Shown here: positions 1-12,000 of the stretch, piece after piece
Numbering within the stretch: the first letter of the stretch is position 1
Layout of the letters: every line of letters starts with the position of its first letter
Virus record (IMG/VR): IMGVR_UViG_3300009428_000069
Coordinates: 1 to 24,694 of that record
Length of the DNA stretch: 24,694 nucleotides
Reading direction: 5' to 3' (one strand)
Source of the DNA: a virus
The notes under the pieces: model-generated
What the model was told of the DNA's origin: nothing
Databases searched by the model: none
Seen by the model: only the letters and a program-made list of their open reading frames with translations
Position numbers and translations under genes: made by a program

Positions 1-3000
1 CTAGGTGTAATAGCATTTACGTTTGCTCCAGGATTGTTTGCGTCTACATAATTAGGATCGTCTATTCTTACTCCGTTTTTATAAAGGTTATATACAATGC
101 CTGTTGCAAGAGGAGCACTTAATGTTACTGCAATTGTAGAACCATCTGCTGTAAATACTTCATCTTCAAACGTGTTATCATACGCATCCCATGTATCAGT
201 ATACCAGCCTGTTGTATCAAATCCGCTTGGACCGTCGAAATCAAAGCTTCGTACTTCAACACCACCATAGTCAATGCCTGACATTAGCTGTGCTAAATCA
301 TTACCATACATACCTGCTATTGGTTTATACGCAAGCTGAGTTCTGTCTTCTGCATTTAACATACTTAATGGTATGTTGTAGTCTATTTTTACAACTGCAT
401 TTAGTTTTGGCGGTGTTACAAATGTAATTTTACCTTGCTCTCTAGTATAAGACTTTGTAATATCTTCAATATTTGCAAAAGTATATTTGCTACGTAGTTG
501 TAATATACTATCAACATAAACACTTACTTTAGTAATGTTAAGATCCATTGGCCATTCTAGGAAGAATCTTGTTTCAAATCCTGTACCAGCAGATGTTTGT
601 GACTTAACTAAAGAACTAAACGTAAATTGTCCACTAGTTCTGTCAAACTTAATTTTAACACTTGGACTTCTTACTAATCCTTTACCTAATACTGCTGTTG
701 CCTTTGTTGCTGTACTTCCAGATACTTGTGATCCTGAAATAGTAACAGTAGGCGCACTAGTATATCCACTGCCTGGATTAGTTACTTTAATTTTAGTAAC
801 TTTTCCGTAGCCTAAATATGCTTTAGCAATTGCGCCGCTTCCGCCACCGCCTGATAATAATACTGTTGGTTCGTATGTATATCCTGTACCAGCATCGCCA
901 ATTTTAATTTCAGTTATTTGGTATCCGTGATTGTCTTTCCAATTTTTACGTGGATATGCTGTTGTGTTAAGATTTTGATCAGTAATTATGTTATCAACAA
1001 TCTTTGCTCCGCTTGCATTAATTTTCTTAGTCGGCTTATCATACTGTGGTTGTAAATCAAAGTCACTAATAGAACTATTAGTAGGTTCTAGACCAGCATA
1101 GTCACTAACAAATTCTCTTATCTTTGTTGAGTAAGGTTTAAACTCTTCAACAAAGTCTTGATAGCTTGCTAAGTTATCATTATTAAATGTTAAGTCCTGT
1201 GTACTTAACGTGCCTCTGTTATGCTTAGATTTTACAAAACTAGTTTTAAACATCCAATCCACTGATTGCTGTTCTGACATTACATATCGCAACGATGCCA
1301 TAAACAATTGGTTATATTCTACAGATAAATTACCTATAAAAATATTATCTCTAACTGCTTCTAGTATAGTTCTTAATTCAATGCTTGGATTATTGTCATA
1401 AAAATTACTATCAAAGCTGCGGTTATCAAATCCTACAGTATTCTTTGAATAGTCGTACAATGTATCTTTAAATTGTATTGTTCCGTTTTGACGTCCAATT
1501 GTGTTATAGTTAACTGTATAATCTTCAGTATCTACTGCGTCTATTTTTTGCAATAATAGCCAGCCGCCAGTTCCAACTGTTTCAATTTTTACAATATGCC
1601 CAATACTATTATCTAAACTTGGTAGTTGATATGATCCAGCAATAGTGTCGTTAATATTTGTGAACTGATTGAATCCAGCAGCATACCAATCAATATAGTT
1701 CCAATATAATCCTGTGTTATAGCTTTGTAGTTTTCTTCTATACCAAGTAGTACCGTTCCAGGAATATAATGCCCATTTGTTTTGGATAGTTTCGTCTGCT
1801 GTTACTAGAACCGTTACTGGTCTAACTGTAATACTAGTACTACTATTATATAATTTTCCACTGTTGACAATAGTAACTGATGTTATTTGACCTAACGTAT
1901 TAATAGCAATATCAAATTCAGCATCAGTGCCAGTACCGTTAATCTTAAAAGTAGGCGCAACTTTATAGCCGCGGCCTGTGTTAGTAATATCAACTCTAGC
2001 AATTCTGCCGTTTGTAATTACCGGTGTTAATACAGCAGAAGTAAGTTTATTTGTACTTACATATGTAAGTTCTGCTACTGTGTTTGTCGTTAAATCATAT
2101 TGCTTTGACAATAATGTAGGCGTTGTATCTTTCTTTGTTAACGCTGTAAGATTATATTCATCAACTATAAGATGTTCAGATAATCTTAAATTTATTCTTT
2201 CAATAGTTTGCTTTAGTGCTTCAAACCTATTAACAAACATACTTTGTCTTGGACGATTTTGTACACCGTATCGGTTTCTTATTGTTATAGCAGGATCTGG
2301 AACAGTTCTATTATTGCTGTCAAATCCAACTAAGCTGTCAAACCACTTACGCTCAATATCAGCATCTGGCTTACTTGTGCTTAATCCATCTGATATTAAT
2401 TTGTACTGGCTATGCAAGTTTTGTGTTTTCTTAGGACCTGTTGAGTATTTAATATTCAACACTAAGTCATCGTTATCAACAAATGTGTCAAAGTTATTAA
2501 GAACAAATTTATTTTTAGAAAGTAAACTTAGGAATGGATATCCTTGCGTTCTTGGATTTTCAATTAATGCTGCAATATCACTAATACTTAATCTTCTATT
2601 TTCTATTATAGGAACAGTAACTTTGTTAACAACCCAGAAGTAATATAAATTACTAAACGTTTGACTAACTTCGTCATAAATTATTTTAGTCGAAAACTTA
2701 TTATCACCAAATAAACTTGTTCCACTAATACTTGCCGAAAGTCCATTAGGTGTATCAGCTACACTATCCCAAATACTCGGAATAAAAGTACTTTCAACCC
2801 ATTCAAATATATCTATTCTTGCTCCTGGAATTAGTTTATTCCATGTATTTTTTTGGAACGTTGTTGAACCTTGGTATGCATGTGCAAACTTAGCAGCACT
2901 AATATTCCACCAAACTTGACCAACATGAGCTTCGCTCCATGCTCTATTAGGATCAACTGTGTTATCAGCAGTTGCTCCTGTGTTATATACAGCAGGATCA

Positions 3001-6000
3001 TACGGCGTTTTAAATGTAATTTCTTGGTCAGCTGGTCCTGCAATTTTACCTTGTATTGGATCAATGTAATCAATATAACTTACAATGCTATTTTTTCGTT
3101 TATCATATAAAAATGCTCCGCGAATATTATCTACGTCAACTGGTGTTATTCCTTCATTAACAACACTCCATGCAAATGTAGTTGCATTTTTTCTAAAGTC
3201 AACTAATGCACCCTTATATCCAGCAAAGTCTGTATTGCCTGCGCCACTAACTGCACCTACAAGCTGATCTGGCATGCCGATATAAACATGATTGCCATTA
3301 GTGTAAATATTTTCTCCGAATGTAGTCTGTGTTAGCGGATATGTAAATTGCTCTGAGAATATTAAAGTACTCTTAATGGCCTCATAAACGTACACAGCGC
3401 CTTTATCAAGTCTAACATTTCTAAAGTTTGTAAACAAGTTATCAAACGTAGTTGCTGTATCGTCTGTTGCAGTAAATGCACTAATGTCAAACGTAGTTGG
3501 TATTGTTTGATCGCCATTTAAACTAGATACAACTAAGTTATCAGTTCCGTATGATAGTCCAAAGCCAAAGCCTTCGCTTTCTTCGTTGTTTGGCGGTGTA
3601 AGTGTTTGAGTTAATGTAAATGTGCCTGCTGTTTGTGTGTATACATAAACAATACCTTGATTAGCTTTAGAAGTGTCGTTTAGCATTGAGCTTACTGCAA
3701 TTTGTGTTCCTTCTGGATTTAAACTAACTTTGTCAGCCCAGCCTGTTACATCATTAGGAGCAGATATTGTTTGTGATAACGTATACTTATTGCCCGACAG
3801 GCGGTATATTACAAGTTGCATAGTTGCTGTACTTGTAGTATCAACTTGTTGACTTGTTACTACAAGTACTTGTGCATCTGAGCTAACATCAAAGCTTTTA
3901 CTAAACTCTACTATGTTTTCCATAGGATCAAATACTGATTCATTATAAAATGCATTTGCTGTTAAGTTTGGCAAGTACCCTAAGTAATCAATATTAGTAC
4001 TTACAGCAGCCCATGATGCGTTTGCAGCACTAGGTACTGCTGCGTTAACTGCTATGTTAGTTTTTGCTTCCCATAATGTATTGTTTTGTATAACTACACT
4101 GCCTAATATATAAGAGTATGTATTATCAAATGCGCCTCTGTAGTTAGAATCTTTTGCTTGTTTCCAACTAATATTACTCCAATAAATTGGATCAACAATA
4201 ACATTTTGTGTTGCAGTAGTTGCTTTAAGGCAAATATAATAGCCGTCTTTGTATATTACAATATCGCCTACTGCAAAGGCTGTTAATTTATACTCGCCTT
4301 TGAAGCTGTCAGTTGCTTTAGTACCATGCTGGAATATTTCAATTGAACCAGGATCTACTCTACGTCCAAAGGAAACATCATCTCCTAAAGATGCAACACT
4401 ATCACTTCCAACTAGCAGTGTATAGTAATTACCTGATTGTACTATTGCAACCTGAGATCCAAAGTTTCGGTTTGCTGCTCTATGTTCTGATATTATTGTA
4501 TTATCATATCTATAGCTGCCGTTTGCTAATCTTCTATAAATTGCATACGCGCCTTCGTCATCAAACGTCCCTGCTGTTCCTAATGCATCTGCTGGAATAT
4601 TATAAATTTGTGTATAATCTTTGTTTAAGCTAAATGGTGGGTTTGCTAATCGTTGTATTCCAGATTCTACTGTTTCATCAAAGAACCAATATTCTTCGTC
4701 AACAATTGTTGGTGTTGCAGAAATATCAAAGTTACTTGAATGTTGTAACACAATCAACTTACCAATTAGTGCAGTACCTAATGCAATACTATTGTTTGAA
4801 TCTGTTACTGTTCCAATAGTACGCGAAACATCACTAGCTCCACGTAGTGTAGTGTTTGCTCTACGTCGAATTCCAAAACGTCCAATATTTGATAGTTCAG
4901 ACCATGTTCCTGTGGAGCCGTCTGTGTTTGCAACAATTTTTAGATATACTTTAACTTGAGTAAAGTTACGTTGTATAAACATAACTTCTGCACTACTGGT
5001 TGTAATATTAGTTACTGCTAGGCCACCTTGGCCATCGCGTGGTGTTTGGATGTCTTCAATTATATCACCAACCCGAGGTTCAAATGCAAATCCTTGGAAG
5101 TCAAATTCAGTTAGTTTAAAGTCAATATAGCCGTCCCACAAGTCAACAACTGTTTGTGCTTTGTTTAGTATTTCGTATGTAAGTCCTGCTCCTGCAAGAT
5201 CAATTACTCTGTCGCTAAGATTGTATAATCTAAATTGCTGTACATCAGCTATAGATAAGTTATCTGTAAATGACTTAGCTCCACGTACTACAAATGTATT
5301 ACTAGGAAGATCTCTCTCAACTCCGTCAGCTCCGTCAGCTAATGCTGTGTCGCCTCTATAAGATAATTGAGCAATATAACTAGCCTGGTTTTTCTTAGTT
5401 ACATATACACCAATTGTTCCAACTGTGTTTTGGATATTAGAGTATACATTTAATGCGCGGGCTGAGCCTGCTACTTTAATATCAGCATAAACTAAACCAC
5501 GACCTTGGTCGTAATACGTAGCGTCATTTGAATAATTAAATCCTGTGTTAACATACCAATAGCCGCCAACTGCTGTACTTGTAGCAACTGTTGCTGCTTC
5601 TGTATATGCTCCTACTAAGTCTTGGGAGTTTATATATAATGTTCCTGTTAGTGGAAATATACCATTTGTTCCTGTGACGTATAACACTGCGCTATCAAGC
5701 CTAGTGCCTACATAAAATATTGTTCCTGAACCTGTGTCAGTTGTTATTATGTCTCCAACTTGTGGTAATGTAACAAACGTTTGTAAGAAGAATATGTGAT
5801 CAATTTTTTGGACAATTGTATGCTCTGCATCAAGAAATTCTGGTGTTATTTCTGAAACTGCTCCATTAAATGGAAGATAGTTATCTAATGTAGGGAACGC
5901 ATAACTGCGTCGGTTCCAAGCTAACCGTAATAAGTCTCCTGCTTTTGAACCAATGTACATATCTTTTGGAGCACGTACTAACAAGTGATTAGTTGTGTTA

Positions 6001-9000
6001 TTTGCTAATCCTGGATCTCCAGCAACTAATAAGTTTAGTGTTGCGCCGTTATCCGCTGTTTGGCTAGCAATGTTTACATACGTATCAAACGTACTAAATG
6101 TTTGGTTACCAATCTGTGGAAGGATTTCTCTGTTAGCTTTCCACAAACTTTCTCTAAAACGCACAATGTCACTCTTAACATATGATGCATCACTTTGGAA
6201 GTCAAATGTGCTTGCTCCAGTAGCTGCTGATGTCTTGTATGCTAACCTAGTCTTAACTCTGCTTGCTTGCGGAACACCTACAATAAGATATTCGCCGTCT
6301 GGTGATACTGCAATACTTTTGCCAAAGTCTGCATTAGTCTTACTATATAATTCGTCATTTTCAAGTAAAATTTCTTGATCTAATAGTAATTCTGACTGTT
6401 CTCTAGTTCTTCTATATAATGATACTTTGCCGTTTATATCATTAGGGGATGATACAAAAACGCTATTATTATTTTGTGTTACTGCAACACTATCACTAAA
6501 TCCTTGATCAGTACTATCGTATAATGCTGGATTTGTAATTGTATGCTGATTTAAGTAAACAGGCTTATTTTCTAATACTGCCCACTCAGTTCCGTATGTA
6601 TCAATCCATAACTTTTGTTTTGCATAAAGTTCTTGATTAATACTTGCATTAAGCGAGCTAACATTTGGTATTCTAACTGATCTTAATTTAGATAGTGTAA
6701 ACTCTTTATTTTCAAAGTCTAGTATTTCGTTAGTTATCGGAACTTGAATTTGTAGTTTATCAAGGTTGATATTTTCTACTTCATATATACCGTTAAGTGC
6801 AAACGCATTTGCTCCGCGAACACTAATATAGCCGCCTACTTCTACAACCTGGCTTGCCCATTTATCTACTGTTAATTCTACTAGTTGTAGGCCAGTAGTA
6901 GTAGATACATTAACTATGGATGTTAATGCTGATGTTACATTTGCTTTAGTTGATATTAGCTGTAGTACTGTCCAGTCGATAGGATTAACTATTCCGCCTT
7001 GAGTAGTTCCAGTATCAGTTACCCATATTGTAGCGCCTAATGAAATTTGGTTACTATCAATAGATGCTAAATCTACTATATTGTTAACAACAAAATCAAC
7101 ACTATCTTCATTTACGTATCCAGCAGTTCTAATATATTCACTAGACGATGCCTTTGTAGGGAAAGGTGCATGTGTGTAATCTGCTGGCTTGTCGTACACT
7201 TCATTTGGAAGTATTCTATAAATTTTATCAAAGTTTGTTGGCGGTGTTGATGTGATCAACTCAACAGCTTGTGGAGACTCTTGCATTTTATCTTGCTTTA
7301 AGTTATACTCTACTTGCTGTATATCGTCAACTGCACCATAACGCCCAACTTGTATTGCCCATTCTTCGTAGAACTCTAAGTTATCAGCTGTATTACCTAG
7401 AGCATTAAACAGTTTAGTAAACACATTCATTGTGCCTTTATCTGCAATTGCACCTCTATAAAATTTAAACTGACTTACATCGTCTTGAATAATATTAGCA
7501 AGATATTGACGCTTTTGGTATCCAATCAAGTGCTGGGCCATTTTTTGCTGTTCAGTATCAAAGCTATCTGAATCTAAATCATAAAAGTCAGTAAACTGTG
7601 TAATTTTGTAATCAAAGTTAGTCATTAACTGTGACTCGGGTTTTTCGCTTAACTTATACCAGTTAGCTGAATTAAAGTTTTGCGAGCCGACTGCATTAAC
7701 TGTAGCTACATAATAATACTGCTTGTATTTTACAATGTCGCCAATCTTGTAATCTTTCCATTGCGCCCAATCTGTATACGAAGCATCGTCATACACAAAT
7801 CCAGGAATATTTAAGCCGCCATTCCAGCCATCGGATCTGTAACCATTAACACGGATTCGTTCTTGTCTATAACCTGTACTAGGATTATAAATTGCATCAT
7901 TAAAGTCTGTTTTATTATCTAACAGTACAACATGCTCCTTTTGTACCAAAGGAAGTGATACATGGTATAACCCTTCGTCGGTGCCATCTACTTGGATACC
8001 AAAACTATTTTGATCTCTTAATAAACTATTAAACTCTGAGCTTAGGAATTGGCCGTCTGCTTTGAATATATTATAACCGTAAAACTCGTCTTTAATATTA
8101 TCAACTACATAAAAATCTCTCTTAAACTCTAATAAGTTTGCGCCCGGGCTTAATGCTATTAGCGCACTCTTTGCCCATCCTTGTGTTGTCCAGAATAAAA
8201 ACTCTTTTGCAGAATTTGACCAGTTTTCAACTTTATTAGATCCTTTAACAACATTTTCAAAGCTAAATCCTATTTTTGACTGTCGTTGACTATAACCTAA
8301 AATAAAGTCAACTACATCTTGAGCTGTTGTAAGTCTTGCTCCGTATTGTAATATTTTAAGCTCGCCTAAGTCAAAATCTCTTTTAAACTCTGCTGTTACT
8401 CCCCCAGCAAGTGGTAATGCTGGTAACCTAATAATATCAGTAAGGTCAAATGTTACGCCTGAAGTAAAAGAATTAATAACTCTATGGTAAGCACTATTAT
8501 GCAGAATTACTTCGCCGGTGGTATAAGCAGTATTACTTGACCATTCATTTACTGCTTCTGCTATGCCGCCAACTGTTACTACTGCTTTAGTAGCACCTAT
8601 ATGCGGTTCATAATATTCAAAGTACGGTTTTTCTAGATTATATCCTCGTATAACATACCCTAGTTCAGCACGTTCTATAATCATACCACTATAAATTGCA
8701 AGTTCAATAGGGCTACTAGTGTTTAGAAATACTTGGTAGTTTTCCTGAGGAATAAATATTCCGTTTTGTGTAAGTTCTTGAGTCGGTGATCTACTATCAA
8801 GTATTAAATTAAACTTTTGCTTGCTTGTAAAGCCTGCAACTTTTATGCCCAGTTGATTAGTAATAGTTGCCAACTCGTTTTGATAGCCAGTGTATACTGT
8901 TAATATATCACTTGCTACTAAGTTGTAAATGTAGTTTACTAATCCAGCTGTAATAGTTCGTGTTACTGATTTAATAGTATTTGGTAATTTTAAATCTTTA

Positions 9001-12000
9001 ATAACAATAGGCTTATTTGTTTCTTTATCAACCCATTGGTTTGCTAAGTTTTTAGTGATTCTAGAAATGTCAAAACCTAAACTCATTGTTTTAGCAGGCT
9101 TGTTTAATAGCATAGCTGTTAATACTGCAAAAGGATATTCCGAGTTGCGGCGCCATGCATTTTCAATTGGAGCATAATCTCCAAACTTGAAATTCTGCGT
9201 AGCACTTTGGATTTGGAAGTTTTTAGCATATCGACTGTCTAGCGGTGATAATAATTTGCCTGTACTGCCAACTGGAATAAAGTTAGTTAACCCAGTACGT
9301 GCATATTTAAGATCAATCCTAGTGTTTTTAGGATCAGCAATGCGTCCCTTTTCTAAGTCTCTCCAAAGTACTAAGTTATCACCTGTATAAGGAGCAGGAC
9401 CATAAACTGTATTCCACCAACTCGGCTTAGTTGTTAGACCAAGCATTTCCCAAGGATGTGTATGTGGGCGATCTGTATCAAATGCTCTTATATATACACC
9501 TCTCCAAAATCCTGGATTTATATTACCGTCTGGTGAAGTAGTATCTTGATAGTTAAATGTCCAATTGTTGGTTCTATCGTAAAAGTTATTTTCAGTAAAA
9601 GTAGTATTATTTAAATTTTGCTGTATCCATTGTTGGAAGTCACCAAGCATTGTGTTATCAATTTCAGCTTTTGTAAATTCATTAATTCTAAATTCGCCAC
9701 CGATAAACGCATTAACATCTAATCTATCAGTTGAATATTCTGCTTTAATATTATTAAAGATTCTTTTTTCTAATTCTAGTATTAATTCGTCTCTAAAATC
9801 TTTGTATGCTTTAATGTAGCTGCCGTCATGTCCTCTAATAAATGCAACGCCTACTGGGTAATCAACTATTTCAATATTATCATTGCCGCCAAGAGTTGCT
9901 CCTGTAGCTGGCATATAAAATATTTTATTCATTCCGCTAAAAGTATAAGACTTAGACAATGCGCCTGCGCCTGCTGCAATTTTAGTAGTGTATACTGGAT
10001 GGAACCAACCTCTAGTATCAGTTGCACTATCTTCGCCGTAAATTTTAAACGGACCTGTTGTTTCTGGTTCAGTTGCAAGTGGTGTATCGTCTATTGTTAG
10101 TTCTGGATAGTACTTAGGATACAATCCTAATTTGGAAGGTGTTGGAGCAATAAAGCTTCCGTCAGTTAATGCATACTCATGTATTTCAAGTAAATCATTT
10201 TCTTTTTGGTTTGCACTTACTGATACATATCCAGCTGTATTAAAGTTGTAATCTTTAATGTGTGTTAATTGTACGCTGTTTAAATAAACAGTTACACTTG
10301 CTGTACTAAGTTCAGTTAAGTTAAAAGCGGCAGTAATCGGATATTCTGTTGTTCTAGCATCTAATACAGTATATGATAGTTTGTTAGAAGTTCCAGATGG
10401 AAGCATATCAGAGAAGTAAAACGGCTGTGATGTTAACTTGTCGTTGTTAATTTCTTTTAATATTTTATCTACGTGTCCTTTAACTGGACCATCATACCCT
10501 AAGTTTAAAGCAGTATCTAAAAATGTCTTTTTAAACCTTGAATATTCTCTCTTAGAATACTTTAATGCTTTAACAATATTATAACTTTTATTAGTTATAT
10601 GGTATAGCGGTAAGTTGATTGAACCACTGTGCTTAACAAAGCGTTTTCCAAAACGATCTACATCACCTAAATCTCGCAAGTTACTCGAGCCAAGATATGC
10701 TCCGCTATAGTTTGGAATATCTTCTAGCATACTATCAACATGGTCAACTACTTCGCCCAAAGTAAACTGGTTAACATCATCGTTTAACGGGTTGCGTTCT
10801 AAATTATACGGAAACTCGTAGTACCCTTTAGAATTTTTTATAGCTTTAGAATCTGTTTTAATTTTAACAATGTCGCCTACTTTTAAATCTTTAGTAAATA
10901 TAATAGATGCATTAGCAGCAGTTTTGTTAATTGTATATGATGCTATTTGTAATTTATTATTAACAAATACTATTACTTTTAAATCAGTTAAACTACTAGA
11001 CTGTTTATACACATCAATTTCAAATTTATTAGTTTGCAAATCAGTTGCAGCATATTCAGATATAACATACTGCTTACTTTCATGAGGTATGTTACTAAAT
11101 CCGTTTACATAAGAAAATGCAGTAAGTGATTTATATTTCTTTAAGTATCCACTATTAATTTTATGTGTTATTAAGTCTGTATCTGTTTGATACTGAAAAG
11201 TATCATTTAACAAGTTAAAGTCAAAAACAATATCGCCCGAGTTGTTTAACGTCTTATAGTCAAGAGCAAAACCTAACTCTTTGTCAACTGTGCCTGTGCC
11301 TGTAGCATAAGAAAATATCTCAGTTCCAGTAAAACTAGTTGAACCATAGTAAGTAATATCACTAAAACTATTACCGTTTGTATCAAACACTTCAAACCTT
11401 GGAGTTTGGTTACGATTTGCTTTTTCTTGTGCAGCAGTCCATTTTAACTTATGGTAGTGGTAACTTTTACCTGCATTTTTTACGCCTTGTGTAACTAGTA
11501 CAGTTTCAAGGTCTATAGGTAATGTGTCAGTAGCTTCAATTAAACTAATTTGTCTAACATTTGAAATTGTAACAAACTTAACGTTATATATTTTGCCGCT
11601 AACTTTTCTATCAGTATCTGCTGTAAACAAAATACGCATATTATCTGAAAGTGCTTTACCGTCAATGTTATAACCTATTTGTCCTTCAATAGTACTAAAC
11701 ACATCCTTAGTAAATGTATCAATTAAGTCAACGTCTTGTTTAGCATACGCTCCGAAGTTGTTTAACTTTAGTCCTGCTTCAAACTCTATAATTGGTCTTA
11801 ACGCGCGGGCTGACTCATCAACGTCTCTTGGTAATCCGTTAAGTTCAAAACTTTTTAAAATTACATCTTTGTGGTGCCATTTATTGTAACGACTCCACGC
11901 ATTTCTATCTGGTGTACTTCTATTAATAACAATATAATCTTTATTAGTTGCGTATGCAGTTGCATCGGAAAACGGTAGTATATCAAAGTTATCAACATCA

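Larger units (their letters stand above)
3271..4468 (-). other. FG-GAP/beta-propeller-like motifs 3-7 in the giant protein
   Basis: Five further blade-like units occur at residues about 2882 (FGSQVAIVQSGNYYTLLVGS), 3073 (FDVSSDAQVLVVTS), 3123 (ADKVSLNPEGTQIAVSS), 3180 (FGFGLSYGTDNLVVSS) and 3262 (FGENIYTNGNHVYIGMP). With the two upstream units this makes about seven, the usual number for an integrin-like propeller. Two carbohydrate-binding-like modules are inserted between units 3 and 4. The blade count is by eye. Confidence 0.5.

Noticed and set aside
1978-2643. Open frame of 221 codons on the plus strand with several hydrophobic stretches
   Set aside because: It lies entirely opposite the giant gene, whose translation here is ordinary protein. 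The hydrophobic look comes from reading AT-rich antisense codons, and no ribosome binding site was seen.
5995-6378. Plus-strand frame of 127 codons
   Set aside because: It is opposite the propeller-like and sugar-binding-like modules of the giant gene, which read clearly on the minus strand.
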